Positions 36,057 through 47,198 of a stretch of 64,000 bases of DNA are shown here, in pieces (the first letter of the stretch is position 1; each line of letters opens with the position of its first letter). This DNA is from Cryptomeria japonica (lineage: Eukaryota > Streptophyta > Pinopsida > Cupressales > Cupressaceae). The notes beneath the pieces are model-generated. The model did not search any database. It worked only from the letters and a program-made list of their open reading frames with translations, and had not been told where the DNA came from. Both the position numbers and the translations under genes were made by a program. The stretch is from assembly GCF_030272615.1 (NCBI RefSeq), contig NC_081406.1, positions 184,301,770 through 184,365,769 of the forward strand, given 5' to 3'.

Positions 36057-37051
36057 ATGCTTGTATGTTCTAACCTTTAATGAAGGAGTAAATAAGTTGC
36101 TGTAGAAGCGGTTGGGTTAAGCCAGATGGAGAATCATGCCATGTAAACAGTTGGAGACATTTCAAGGTGGTTGAGCATTTAAAATAATGGAGAAGATGGT
36201 TTTCAAATGAAGTAGAAAAGGAATAGCGAGGCAATACCAAAGTCATTTATGGTTGTCTCTAGCAAGCATTGATCTAGTAAAAACCACCATGCTATATTCT
36301 TGGTTGCATGTTAATAAAGTCCCACGTTCTCTATAGATTGACATCTTCTTCTTCTTCTTGTAATAAAAGTTTCTACTTAATTTCATGGGCATGATCTAAG
36401 TAGTTGAAAGTTTGTTTTAACTTTCTTATAAATAAAGATGCACACCTCTTTGTAAAGGTTAGACAACATTTTCTAGAATTATAAGCATTTTCTCTTATTT
36501 TCATGCATTGTATCGAATTTTGGAAATAATGAATAAAGGCTATGTTATTTTGAGCATATAGAACCATTTTGAATTCTGGATACACTCATCTAAGGGGGCC
36601 CACTTGGTGAGTATTCCTATGTGATTGTTAGATTAAGTTTTCTTTTCCTGTAGTAGATGTTCTAGCAATTGACTGTTCCCGCAACCACTGGAACCAGATC
36701 TTGTGACTCTTCTTGTAGCCAAAGAAGATAGAGTAATCCCTATTTGTTAGGGTTTGAACTTAGTTAATAGCTATCTAGTTGGAATCATCTGTTAATGTTA
36801 AGATTTCTTGTATCCATTCAGTTGTCATATTTCCGCTTGTTTATTTTAGATAGACTTAGTTGCTGCAGTAGACAAAGTGACTCTTAATGGAACTTAGTGC
36901 ATATACAATGTAGGCCCATTTCAAGTTATACATCTTTGGGTTGACAAGTAAATGAACCTCAGTCATAGAAATGATAGCTACTTAGAATGGATGGCCAATC
37001 CTTGATTTAAGACTGTAAGTCTAGTTATTGTTCTAATTGGCTAGATAGACA
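35800..37051 (+). repeat. 3' LTR of old gypsy element
   Basis: 1,252 bp matching 8140-9377. It contains a TA/TG microsatellite (about 36029-36056) that is shorter in the 5' LTR and a short CTT run near 36349. Ends in CA at 37051, followed by TSD TCAAC. Confidence 0.85.
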
Positions 37052-37556
37052 TCAACAACAATTGGTGAAGGTGAGCATGGAGATAGAGAGAGAGATAGAA
37101 GGAAGGGTAGGAGTCAACCGCTAAGGAAAAGGAGGTGAGAAACCCACAAAGTAAAGTGTATGCAATGGTTATAAGATTCACTTGTAATCAAATTATTACT
37201 TTTGTAATTGATTATGTTCGTGATAGATCACTGAGTTGGAGCTCAATACAGGGGTTGGTAATCCTTGGGTTGGTTCCCTACATGTTGTAATTGATGTTTT
37301 CATTGTGAGGCTGGATTGGAGTAGTAGACTCCACTAGTATTTTTCACTGAGGTTTTTTCCATCTTGGGTTTTCCTCATATATACCGGTGTCATGTGATGT
37401 GCCTTTGTGTATGCTTTCTTTGTGATATCTTTCCTTCTCTTACTGGTAGGTTAACTTGGCATTAGGATTGGTAATCGGTAATCACTCCTAGAATTCAGAG
37501 GTTAAAAATTAGAAACCACTGATTTACCCCCCCTCAGTGGCATATTTTGTTCAACA
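37052..37556 (+). repeat. 3' part of a copia LTR
   Basis: The end of a plus-strand copia LTR: an ATACCGGTGTCATGTG motif, a pyrimidine tract TTACCCCCCCTCAG near 37524, and a TTCAACA end next to a primer site. Its 5' part should be the sequence left of 8140. Confidence 0.65.
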
Positions 37557-37558
37557 AT

Positions 37559-37570
37559 TGGTATCAGAAC
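37559..37570 (+). other. Primer-binding site of old copia element
   Basis: TGGTATCAGAAC, one base from TGGTATCAGAGC, the initiator-Met tRNA match used by most plant copia elements. It follows the LTR end by two bases. Confidence 0.8.
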
Positions 37571-37629
37571 GTAGATTCCCAATTGATAAGCTTTTTCCAT
37601 CTTGGGTAGATAATGGGTATTTGAACACA

Positions 37630-38940
37630 ATGGTCTAATTTGTGTCAATCCCTACTCCTGTACTTGATGGTTAAAACTATTCTATTTGGAGTTGTAGGAT
37701 GGAAGTCTACCTATCCTCCCTTGGGTTTGATATATGGATGTCAATAGTAAATGGCTTCCCTAGTAAAGTGAGTCCTCCCACCGATTCAAAAGAAGAAAGA
37801 ACAAACCCTTGTAATGATATAGCAATGAAAGCTATACTCTGTGGGTTATTAGATGATGTTTTCTCATAGGTGGACAAATGCAAATCAACAAAGAGCTTCT
37901 GGGACAGATTAAATAAGCTCTATGGAAATGAGCCTAGCACTATAAAACTGGTTTGTGGAAACACGGAGGAAAATGTAACACGTGTCTGCAGACAAAGATA
38001 GATTAGTGAGAAGAAACATAAATGATGAAGAAGGAACCCACCTATTCATGGCTCAAGAATCAAAAGATGAGAGGCACACATCAGAGAGTAATCATGCAGA
38101 TCATTCCTATTGGCAAGATGTGTTTGGTAGTGATAACAAAGATGAAGCTGAAGTTGATCTTGAATGTGAACTGATAAGTGCACTAGAAGAGCTGCAAAAT
38201 GTTAGAAATGAATTGAAGAACTATAAAAAATTAGTTCATGAAGAATGCAGCTGGTTAAGAACATGCCTTGAAGAATCAAATAATAATATCTACATATTGA
38301 CATCTCAACTAGAAGAGGAAAAATGAATAACTGGTGAATTGAAATCAATATTTGATGCTAAGGAGAGAAGATGTGAGGAATTGCAGCTAGAAGTGGAGAC
38401 ATAGGACAAAGAATGTCAAGACCTAAAAGATGAAATGGAGAACATCAAGAAAGACCTTGAGAAGTGTCAAGATGAGCTCAAGGTAAGGATCCAGTATGAT
38501 GGCAGCACTAAGGCCTTGGACAAAATGTTGAGTAAACAAAAACACTCCAAGGATATCAGAGGATTAGGATATGCTGCTGGTGAATTCTCCACAAGCATGG
38601 ATGTCTCCCACAAGGGCATTCAGTTTGTCTCCTCTAATTGAGGTAATAAGGCTCAGACCTTCATAGTTTGAAGTGCACCAAGAAAGAAGGTTTACCTAAC
38701 TACAACCGGTGAGGACATGAGGCTAAAAATGAAGACTGGTGCAATAAGAAGAAATAATGCAGATCCTAAAGGAAAAAGAGAGTTGAGAGAAGATAGGTTC
38801 ATTGGAAATAAGAACCCAAGAAGGCAGCCTAAAAGATCTCCTACCAATGCAAGACAAAGAGATACTGTACCCTATATAAGTAGAAGTGGAGAAGCTAAAC
38901 TGGTAAGATCACCTCATGTCTGGTAGAATGAATTTGTAAG
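37630..38940 (+). pseudogene. gag: Copia Gag remnant (UBN2/DUF4219 type)
   Basis: Capsid-type Gag of a Ty1/copia element. From ATG 37630: NYSIWSCRMEVYLSSLGFD, AMKAILCGLLDDVF and KSFWDRLNKLYG, the hallmark of copia Gag. The middle appears deleted near 37970, after which 37982-38640 is charged coiled coil (LISALEELQNVRNELKNYKK, EMENIKKDLEKCQDELK). Several TAG/TGA stops. The sequence is cut at 38940 by insertion of the 38941-47198 element, and the GTAAG duplication preserves the join. I cannot follow copia coding sequence beyond 47198. Confidence 0.75.
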
Positions 38941-40615
38941 TGTGTGGGAGAAAAAGTGACACTAAGCAAACATGCCCTAATCTCACTTTCAACCACACAC
39001 TTGTGGAATACGAAAGAGCCTAGAGGTATCACACAATTGGCTACTTCTTTTTGTGAAAGAGAGAGCCACGGGCTACCTATTAGGGTTTCTATTCCTTTGT
39101 TGTAATTGAAAGATAAAATAATGCAAGTTCAATCCCTAACCCCAAAGTGCAAGTATGAACTAATAACAAGATTGCAGAATTGAACTTAAACAATGGAAAG
39201 CGGAAAGCTGTAAACACAAGGACAAGACAAGAATGTAAATGCGTACCCGGTGTTAAAATCTGAGTGAAAATGTTCGGGACGGGGGCACGGGCGCCACTGT
39301 CCTGATTCTGCCCCTGAAACTGCTCCGAAAACTGTTGTTTTTGCACTCTGGAAAAGCTGTCAAAAATGCTGAAAATGCTGTCTGCCAGGAGGACCAGGGC
39401 GCCCAGCGCCCCTGTCCCAGGGACCAGGGCGCCCAGCGTCCCTGTCCTAGCAGGACCAGGGTGCCCCACGCCCCTATCCTGGTCTTTTGCTCTGAAATTT
39501 GGTGTGAAGTTCGGTCTCCGTCTGCTTCTTCCGGATCTGTAACCTGCGGCATCGTCCAAGTCCCGAAACTTGCACTTATATCTGAAAAGGGTATGGGTGG
39601 CTATATAGGGTTTTGCCTTAGTCAAACCCCCGCTTTGGTGATTTCCACCTCCACAAATAGCCAAGTTGTATTGTAAAATGTATTGTGTGTGCAGACCTAG
39701 TGTGTGTGCAATGTCCTTAAATGCAAGAAAGCAAACTAGAGCAACCTAGAAAGTAAACCCTAATTGCTTGTAAATGATAATGTAAATGCTCTAAATCAAG
39801 ATGCAAAGTGATCTAAAGCATGAATAAAGGATATATTGAAGCTTATGCAAAGACATGAAAACAACATGAAATCATACCCAACCCTCAAGGGAGGAGTACA
39901 AGCCAATCTTCAGTCGGTAATCTCCTATTGTTCTTCAATGTCTCCCAAGCCCTAAATGAATGAAATTGATGAATGCTTGATGGATGGATGTTGAATGTTA
40001 TTGAAGTCTTCAAAGATCTGCTCTTTCGCTGCATAGAAGGTCCTCCAAAGCCAAAATTCCGATCCTTTCAAATGAAGAAAGAGAGCTCTTATATATGAAA
40101 CCCGAGTTCTTAATTCCAACTTTTGGCCGACCTAGAGATTGAATCTCCCGCCAATTTCTTGGGGTTAAGCTTTATTTTATGATTGGGTCGTGCTCCTAAA
40201 ATTTTAGGAAAAATGTCCGGGACCATGTGCATGCCGGGCGCCATGGTCCCGACAACTTTTCACCAAATTTTCAGGGCCGTCGGATATGATGATTTTAGAG
40301 AGAATCTCGAAGTTACAGCTGATTTCGAGATGTTTTGACCCCCGAAATCAAGCCCCCAAGTTCAAAATAGGACCTAATTAGGGTTTTTGATTAAATGATG
40401 TATTGGAAGAATAAAATGAAAGGGGCACACTTTAATGAAAGGGCCCAACTTTATGATGTGGGAGATGATGAAATAGAACCTTAGACCTAATTAATTTGAC
40501 TAATTAAGTGCTAAAGGGGAAATGCAATGCAAAATGCAAAATGCGCCAAGGCGGGTGCTAAACTAGGTGTGAAATTGTACCACCCTAGCAAGTGCGTACA
40601 ATTTACGACGCTACA
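38941..40615 (-). repeat. 3' LTR of the 38.9-47.2 kb element
   Basis: Read on the minus strand it starts TGTAGCGTCGTAAATTG and ends CCCACACA; 1,675 bp. It is 60 bp longer than its partner because a GC-rich unit of about 30 bp (core GGACCAGGGCGCCC, 39389-39480) is present three times instead of once. A TATA box (TATATAAG on the minus strand) lies at 40088-40095. Confidence 0.92.
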
Positions 40616-40630
40616 TTTAGCCCCCACTTT
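40616..40630 (-). other. Polypurine tract of the 38.9-47.2 kb element
   Basis: Minus strand AAAGTGGGGGCTAAA abuts the LTR start TGTAGCG. Confidence 0.8.
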
Positions 40631-42311
40631 AGCGGTCATATGAACACTACGTGCATATGCAAGCTAAAGTATAGAAAAGTAAACATTATTTGAAAAAGGA
40701 TATATCCATAAGTCTGTCGAACGAAGCCCCCAGCGGTATCTGCAGTACACAGTTATGAACCGCACCCTACAAAACACACGTTAGATCACAAAATCACCTA
40801 ATGCTTACTAAGGAAGGTGATGAAAATTCGAGGGTAGCTATATGCCCCCCCCTGTTTCGGCTTGCTAATTTTAGTGAGTTGAAACAGGGTATCATGTTTA
40901 CCACTTCGAATTGTTAAAGAATATTGATGACAAATGCTCACAAGAAGATTTGATATGAGATCAAAAACTAATGGAGAATCATTTGGTAAGAAAGAGGACT
41001 AAATATCAATTCCAACACAACAAAGAGTGTGAGGATTTGAGAGTTCTCTAACACAAGATGAAGGATGTAAATGGAAACAAAATGCAAAGAGAAGAAAAGA
41101 AAGGAAAAAAAGCATGAACACACACATTGGTGATCCATGAGAAGAATAGTGAGAGAGAAAACATGGAATTCTCGCCCCTAGATCTTGTTTAGGTGATCCA
41201 TGGGAAAAGGACATGGAAAACTAGCCCCTAGAGTCTGTCTAGGTGATCCATGTAAGGGAGGAGAGTGAGAAAGTCTAGCCTTATGCCACTAGTTCCACTC
41301 AACCTCGTGCATGTGTGTGTAAGGGAGGTTAGAAGAACCTCATAGGAGTCTATGCCCGAGTATGCTACAACCTGTATATGTATAGTAAAAAAAGCGTGAC
41401 ATCTCGCTCTAAGAGTCTGTGCTCTGGTTCTGAGAATAATCACCTTGCATAAAAGAAAAATGGAGACATCTCGCTCTAAGAGTCTGTGCTCTGGTTCTGA
41501 GAATGACCCATTGCTCAAAAAAAAAGTGTAATGTTTATGTCATAAGCAAAGTAGAACAAGGATACCTACCTTCATCACACAAGAAGATACCCCAAAAATG
41601 CAACAATGTCATAGATCCAAGCAAGAGAGTTCTGCACTCCTTAAGCAAGGATAAGATAGTTGAAAAGGGATATCTTGTAGTATGTGTAAAGGAGATCCTT
41701 AGAGGAGAAGAGATATTTGTACAAAAGACACCTATCCCTGATAGAAATTGTCTTAGACAAATATAACATCTTCTAGAATAAGACAAAGAAGAGAATAAGA
41801 ATGCAATACTTCCTTCTTTTGCGAGGTGAAAGTGATTCTTAATGAAGGATGACGCTCTTTTTATCCCAATTAGGAGAGTGAATTCATTATGGATGTATTT
41901 TACCAAGTGCAAAAGAGGTTGTAGTCAAGGACTTACACCTCTTGTAAGAGAGAACCCTTGAACAAACAACAAAAAATGCGTACAAGGCATAACATCAAGT
42001 AATAAAGTCCACACCATCCACAAAATAGGAAAAAGTGGATCCTTAGATAAAAATAAGGAAAGATCATTGCCTCCCAAGGATAAGGACAATGAGAAGGACT
42101 TACACAATCTTCTAGGGAGAGATTTGGACATAAGCAAAAGAAGAGATGTATGAAATCATTCTTGTCCCCATAGGAACAAGAAAATTAGGCTATTATGTTG
42201 CTTCAAAAAATATGATTGCACTTGAAATTGTACCATCATGAATGACAATGAGCCCCCAGTAAATGAGCTACCAATGTCACATAATGATGAGCAACATAAT
42301 AGCCATTAATG
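40631..42311 (-). other. Long 3' untranslated region with short repeats
   Basis: About 1.7 kb between the ORF stop and the polypurine tract, where pol would lie in an autonomous element. Contains a 40-bp exact repeat (41398-41437 and 41465-41504, core CTCTAAGAGTCTGTGCTCTG) and a 50-bp-period repeat with GGTGATCCATG (41174 and 41224). No RT or integrase remnant is visible on either strand. Confidence 0.7.
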
Positions 42312-45300
42312 TTATTTAAAGACATGATAGACTAAATGAGGTATTTGAATATGACATGTTAAATGCTCAACTATAAGTGAGATCAAGAACATGTATAAAA
42401 TGATAAAGATTGAAGAAGAAAAGTCACATGAAATCTTAGAAGAGGGATGAGTGTAATTTATTAGAGCCTTATCCCTAGAGGAAAGGACTTTATGATGAAT
42501 AGGAGATAAAGATTCATAAGTGGATTTAGAAATTTGAGGGGATTCATAAAGAGATTTGTTCATTGCCAAGATTTCCTTATGAGGGGAATGAGAGTTGATA
42601 GAAGTAGAAGATGATTTAGTTGAAGTGAGATCATCATCACTACTAAATATAGCATTCACATTGAGAGATGGTCTTTTAGATGCTTTGGTATGTTTGCAGG
42701 GATTATAGCCGAGTCCAAAGGCATAATTGTGAAAATTAGTCTCTAGAGGAACTTTTATCCCTTGTTCATGAGCGCCACAACCATTTCCATGATACCCATG
42801 CTTAGCAAAAATGTGAAAACCATGACCATAACAATCAGCCATTTTAGGAAGAGAAGGTGGTTTTTCATAAGACAAAGAATCAAACTCTTCATAATTAGAG
42901 GTGTGAGGAGAAGAAGTTTGAGAAGCGGCCACAAAATTATTGCTCATAGGTTCAGGTAAGATTGATTGATCTCTAGTTTCTTCCTTCTTTTTAACTTTAA
43001 GCTCTCTAGGAGGAACCCTATACTCACCTACAAAGGTGGGATTAAAGTCAAGAGATCCCCAATCATCATCTACGAGAACCTTCTCAGGATCAAAAGCCTT
43101 TTTATGCATATATTCAAGTCGAGAAGGATCTTCTTCAGGAGCTTCAGACTCATCCAAAGAATTTTGATTATCAGAGGGTAAGGATTCATCCATAGGTATC
43201 TTGTTCAAAGAGTCATTACTAGAAGAGGAAGGCTTAGAAGAACTCCCTTTGGAAGTAGATGTTTGCAAACAAGCCTGAAGATTAGTATCACCTATCAAGG
43301 TATATGTCTTATTGTTATAAATAAATTTAACTTGTCTATGCAATGTAGAGGGGATAGCTTGCATACTGTGAATCCAAGGTCTCCCTAATAACAAGTTGTA
43401 TGTTAGATTTCCCGACATAACATGGATAGGAGTAGGCAAAGTAACAGGTCCCACTGTGATGGGTAAGGTGATAATACCTAATGAAGACTTAGCCACATTA
43501 TCAAAGCCTTGAATGGGATGAGAGTCAGGCTCAATAAGGGATGTATCCACATTCATCTTATGCAATAGATTAATGCTACACACATTAAGGCCAGAACCAT
43601 TATCTACTAGTGTTCGTCTTATAGCAGTGTCATTTATGATAACCACAATCATCAAGGGATCATATTGATGTTGAATTTCACTAGTAGGCAACTCATCTTG
43701 AGTAAACACAATTTGAGTTTTAGGATTCATCACAGAGTTAACCAAAGACACTATATTACTAGGTGTATTAGGTGGAGGAACATTCAAATCTTTCAAGGCA
43801 TCTTGTAACATTCCATGATGAGCGGAAGAAGTTTGGATCAAATCCCAAAGGGATATCTTAGCAGGGGTAGCTTTAAGTTGTTCTATGAGATCATATTCCT
43901 TACCAAGAACTTGTGAAATACGTGGAGCTTGGGGAAGAATAGGTTGGGAAGGAGGAAGTGAAGTTGGGATAACTGGAGGAGGATTAGGTTGCCTATTGTT
44001 TCTAGTATTATAAGTATGGGCAACCGCATGATAACTCTCTCTAGTCAATTGCTTAGCATACTCATAAGGGCTCTTAGAGGAATAACCTCCTTGCACAGTA
44101 ATAACCGGTTTCTTAGGAGTGCAAAAAGAATCATTAGCATAACCAACTTGAACCACTAAGATAGGCTTATTTAAAGGTTGAGAATTTTGAGAAGGACAAG
44201 CACCTTGGACAGTGAAGAGAGGTTTGTTAGGTGTTTCATTCACATGTATCAAATTGATTGAGGATGGTTTAGAGGAATGAACAAAAGTGTTGGAAGAATT
44301 ATTGATAGTCTTCTCTTGCACTAAAATCTTATCACAGATTAAATCAATTTTAGGAGAGAGACAAGGGGTAGGCATTGATGTTCTAGCAGGAAGAGTAATA
44401 CTAGGAAAGGTCATATCATCCTCTATCATCAAAGGATCTACATGGGGAATAAACTCTCTAGGAGAAGGATCAACATTACTCCCTAAAGTCTCACTTTTGA
44501 GATGGAGATCTTTGAAAGAGATGTTAACCATCTTGTTTTGAACTAGGGTTTCCTTTTGAGTAGAACCAAGTTGAGGAGAGGGAGATGCTTTATTTTTAGA
44601 GGGAGAATAATTGAGATTCAAGGAAGGGGAGAAACTATCAAGGGAGTTTCCAATCTTGATTTCATCCCCTTTGGCTAGGGGTAGAGAATAATCTATACCT
44701 TCTTCTAATGGTTCATCCCAAATAGTGAAGTTGTTGAAAGGAATGTTTGAAGTATTGTCAATTTCGGGAGAGGAGATAACATTGTTTATTAATTCCTCAT
44801 CCTTAGGAGGGAGAGCATCAATAGATGTGTTAAACTCATCCTCTTTCCTCAAAATATGTTCAATATGATCTTTAGGGGAGAGAGAATTAAGGAAATTACT
44901 TATTATTTCATCTTCTTTCTCTAAGGGATGCTTATGGGTAAGACCAACTTTAGGAGAAGGGTAAGCATTTACCATTAATTCATCATCTCTAGTGGGAATT
45001 TTGTTGGAAAAGGAAATGCCATCACTAGGAAATGTAGGGATAATGTCATCTTCTTGCACAAAAGGATCCTCATGAAGGGAGTGTTTTTTAGGAGACACAA
45101 AGGCATCAAGGGCATCATTCAAAAAAGCATGATCATATCTATTAAAAGGTTTATCTTTTGATTCAAAAGGAGATATCTCTTCATAGAGGGGATCATTGAA
45201 AACAACCATGTTACTAGATTTAGTGGAAGAGCTGATAGGAATGTACCCTTGAGAGGAATCATTCGACTTATCTTTCTCATCACAACGAAATGGCATAGTA

Positions 45301-45425
45301 ACAATGTTTATGAGTTTTTGGTAAAATGAAGGTTTGGTATATTTAGGTTTCAAAAATTCATCTAAAGCTTCATCTAACTCATAATCATCACAAATATGAA
45401 CATCTTGCAAATAAAAATCTGACAT
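42312..45425 (-). CDS. Protease/G-patch protein of non-autonomous gypsy element, intact
   Basis: Uninterrupted minus-strand ORF, about 1,037 codons from the second ATG (45425, MSDFYLQDVH); an upstream ATG at 45461 adds 12 residues. The first about 470 residues are acidic, Ser/Pro-rich and probably disordered, with repeated SPK and FSP motifs. A segment LIEQLKATPAKISLWDLIQT follows, related to the pre-protease part of the Tat pol here. The retropepsin core has TLVDNGSGLNVCS (catalytic Asp near residue 608, Asp-Asn-Gly), then LTYNLLLGRPWIHSMQAI and IPSTLHRQV. A G-patch lies near residues 855-895 (YGHGFHIFAKHGYHGNGCG). No capsid domain, zinc knuckle, RT or integrase. An intact frame this long in decayed surroundings suggests recent insertion or recent selection on its source. 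The product may process or bind particles supplied by a helper; that is inference. Confidence 0.88.
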   Translation of the reverse strand: MSDFYLQDVHICDDYELDEALDEFLKPKYTKPSFYQKLINIVTMPFRCDEKDKSNDSSQGYIPISSSTKSSNMVVFNDPLYEEISPFESKDKPFNRYDHAFLNDALDAFVSPKKHSLHEDPFVQEDDIIPTFPSDGISFSNKIPTRDDELMVNAYPSPKVGLTHKHPLEKEDEIISNFLNSLSPKDHIEHILRKEDEFNTSIDALPPKDEELINNVISSPEIDNTSNIPFNNFTIWDEPLEEGIDYSLPLAKGDEIKIGNSLDSFSPSLNLNYSPSKNKASPSPQLGSTQKETLVQNKMVNISFKDLHLKSETLGSNVDPSPREFIPHVDPLMIEDDMTFPSITLPARTSMPTPCLSPKIDLICDKILVQEKTINNSSNTFVHSSKPSSINLIHVNETPNKPLFTVQGACPSQNSQPLNKPILVVQVGYANDSFCTPKKPVITVQGGYSSKSPYEYAKQLTRESYHAVAHTYNTRNNRQPNPPPVIPTSLPPSQPILPQAPRISQVLGKEYDLIEQLKATPAKISLWDLIQTSSAHHGMLQDALKDLNVPPPNTPSNIVSLVNSVMNPKTQIVFTQDELPTSEIQHQYDPLMIVVIINDTAIRRTLVDNGSGLNVCSINLLHKMNVDTSLIEPDSHPIQGFDNVAKSSLGIITLPITVGPVTLPTPIHVMSGNLTYNLLLGRPWIHSMQAIPSTLHRQVKFIYNNKTYTLIGDTNLQACLQTSTSKGSSSKPSSSSNDSLNKIPMDESLPSDNQNSLDESEAPEEDPSRLEYMHKKAFDPEKVLVDDDWGSLDFNPTFVGEYRVPPRELKVKKKEETRDQSILPEPMSNNFVAASQTSSPHTSNYEEFDSLSYEKPPSLPKMADCYGHGFHIFAKHGYHGNGCGAHEQGIKVPLETNFHNYAFGLGYNPCKHTKASKRPSLNVNAIFSSDDDLTSTKSSSTSINSHSPHKEILAMNKSLYESPQISKSTYESLSPIHHKVLSSRDKALINYTHPSSKISCDFSSSIFIILYMFLISLIVEHLTCHIQIPHLVYHVFK

Positions 45426-45560
45426 TTTGAAATTGCATAAAATTTTAAACACACAATGCAAAGAAACACACTTTTTTTTTTTTTTTAATGAAAATGAAAT
45501 GAAAACACACTAAATCTAGATCTAGATCTAACAAATGCAATGCAAGAGGAAGCAATGATA

Positions 45561-45580
45561 GATTCACGTTGGGTTCACCA
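45561..45580 (-). other. Primer-binding site of the 38.9-47.2 kb element
   Basis: Minus strand TGGTGAACCCAACGTGAATC starts three bases inside the right LTR. The first eleven bases are identical to the Tat primer site at 15093. Confidence 0.82.
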
Positions 45581-45583
45581 AAA

Positions 45584-47198
45584 TGTGTGGGGGAAAAAGT
45601 GACACTAAGCAAACATGCCCTAATCTCACTTTCAACCACACACACTTGTGGAATACGAAAGAGCCTAGAGGTATCACATAATTGGCTACTTCTTTTTGTG
45701 GAAGAGAGAGCCATGGGCTACCTATTAGGATTTCTATTCCTTTGTTGCAATTGAAAGATAAAATGATGCAAGTTCAATTCCTAACCCCAAAGTGCAAGTA
45801 CGAACTAATAACAAGATTGCAGAATTGAACTTAAACAATGGAAAGCGGAAAGCTGTAAACACAAGGACAAGACAAGAATGTAAATGCGTACCTGGTGTTA
45901 AAATCTGAGTGAAAATGTTCGGGACGGGGGCGTGGGCGCCACTGTCCTGATTCTGCCCCTGAAACTGCTCCGAAAACTGCTGTTTTTGCACTCTGGAAAA
46001 GCTGTCAAAAATGCTGAAAATGCTATCTGTCAGGAGGACCAGGGCGCCCCACGCCCCTGTCCTAGTCTTTTGCTCTAAAATTCGGTGTGAAGTTCGGTCT
46101 CCATCTGCTTCTTCCGGATCTGTAACCTGCGGCGTCGTCCGAGTCCTGAAACCTGCACTTATATCTGAAAAGGGTATGGGCGGCTATATAGGGTTTTGCC
46201 TTAGTCAAACCCCCGCTTCGGTGATTTCCACCTCCATGAATAGCCAAGTTGTATTGTAAAATGTATTGTGTGTGCAGACCTAGTGTGTGTGCAAGGTCCT
46301 TAAATGCAAGAAAGCAAACTAGAGCAACCTAGAAAGTAAACCCTAATTGCTTGTAAATGATAATGTAAATGCTCTAAATCAAGATGCAAAGTGATCTAAA
46401 GCATGAATAAAGGATATATTGAAGCTTATGCAAAGACATGAAAACAACATGAAATCATACCCAACCCTCAAGGGAGGAGTACAAGCCAATCTTCAGTCGG
46501 TAATCTCCTATTGTTCTTCAATGTCTCCCAAGCCCTAAATGAATGAAATTGATGAATGCTTGATGGATGGATGTTGAATGTTATTGAAGTCTTCAAAGAT
46601 CTGCTCTTTCGCTGCATAGAAGGTCCTCCGAAGCCAAAATTCTGATCCTTTCAAATGAAGAAAGAGAGCTCTTATATATGAAACCCTAGGTGTTAATTCC
46701 AACTTTTGGCCAACCTAGAGATTGAATCTCCCGCCAATTTCTTGGGGTTAAGCTTTATTTTATGATTGGGTTGTGCTCCTAAAATTTCAGGAAAAATGTC
46801 CGGGACCATGTGCATGCCGGGCGCCATGGTCCCGACAACTTTTCACCAAATTTTCAGGGCCGTCAGATATGATGATTTTAGAGAGAATCTCGAAGTTACA
46901 GCTGATTTCGAGATGTTTTGACCCCCGAAATCAAGCCCCCAAGTTCAAAATAGGACCTAATTAGGGTTTTTGATTAAATGATGTATTAGAAGAATAAAAT
47001 GAAAGGGGCACACTTTAATGAAAGGGCCCAACTTTATGATGTGGGAGATGATGAAATAGAACCTTAGACCTAATTAATTTGACTAATTAAGTGCTAAAGG
47101 GGAAATGCAATGCAAAATGCAAAATGCGCCAAGGCGGGTGCTAAACTAGGTGTGAAATTGTACCACCCTAGCAAGTGCGTACAATTTACGACGCTACA
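45584..47198 (-). repeat. 5' LTR of the 38.9-47.2 kb element
   Basis: 1,615 bp, same ends as 38941-40615. Carries one copy of the GC-rich unit. In the first about 230 bp at the plus-strand left end I count about nine substitutions against the partner, all transitions, plus a CA-repeat indel. Confidence 0.92.
46671..46678 (-). promoter_or_regulatory. TATA box in 5' LTR
   Basis: Minus strand TATATAAG, conserved in both LTRs (40088-40095), about 520 bp from the LTR start. Likely core promoter for the element RNA; the transcription start is not shown. Confidence 0.55.

Larger units (their letters stand above)
8140..37051 (+). mobile_element. Old Ty3/gypsy element with post-integrase ORF, hosting a nested Tat element
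   Basis: Direct LTRs (8140-9377 and 35800-37051) bracket, in order, primer site, Gag, protease, RT, RNase H, [insertion 13633-31461], integrase, an extra ORF and a polypurine tract. TSDs are TCAGC on the left (8135-8139) and TCAAC on the right (37052-37056), one G-to-A mismatch. Without the nested element it is about 11.1 kb. The primer site matches the Athila/Tat-type TGGCGCCGTTGCCGGGGA with four transitions. The LTRs differ visibly in length and sequence, so it is the oldest element here that can still be delimited. All genes carry stops and frameshifts. Confidence 0.88.
38941..47198 (-). mobile_element. Complete non-autonomous gypsy-type element: protease and G-patch only
   Basis: LTRs 38941-40615 and 45584-47198 are flanked by a perfect TSD, GTAAG (38936-38940 and 47199-47203). 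Minus orientation is shown by the primer site next to the right LTR, the polypurine tract next to the left LTR and the ORF. Internal length is 4,968 bp. It encodes one uninterrupted ORF and no capsid, RT, RNase H or integrase, so it must use enzymes in trans. Primer site and protein segments match the Tat lineage. LTR differences are few and almost all transitions, so insertion is younger than that of the Tat element's host. Confidence 0.92.

Noticed and set aside
39089-39664. Minus-strand ORF of 191 codons and its twin at 45734-45991
   Set aside because: Lies entirely in LTR sequence and differs between LTRs by the GC-rich repeat unit; no domain.
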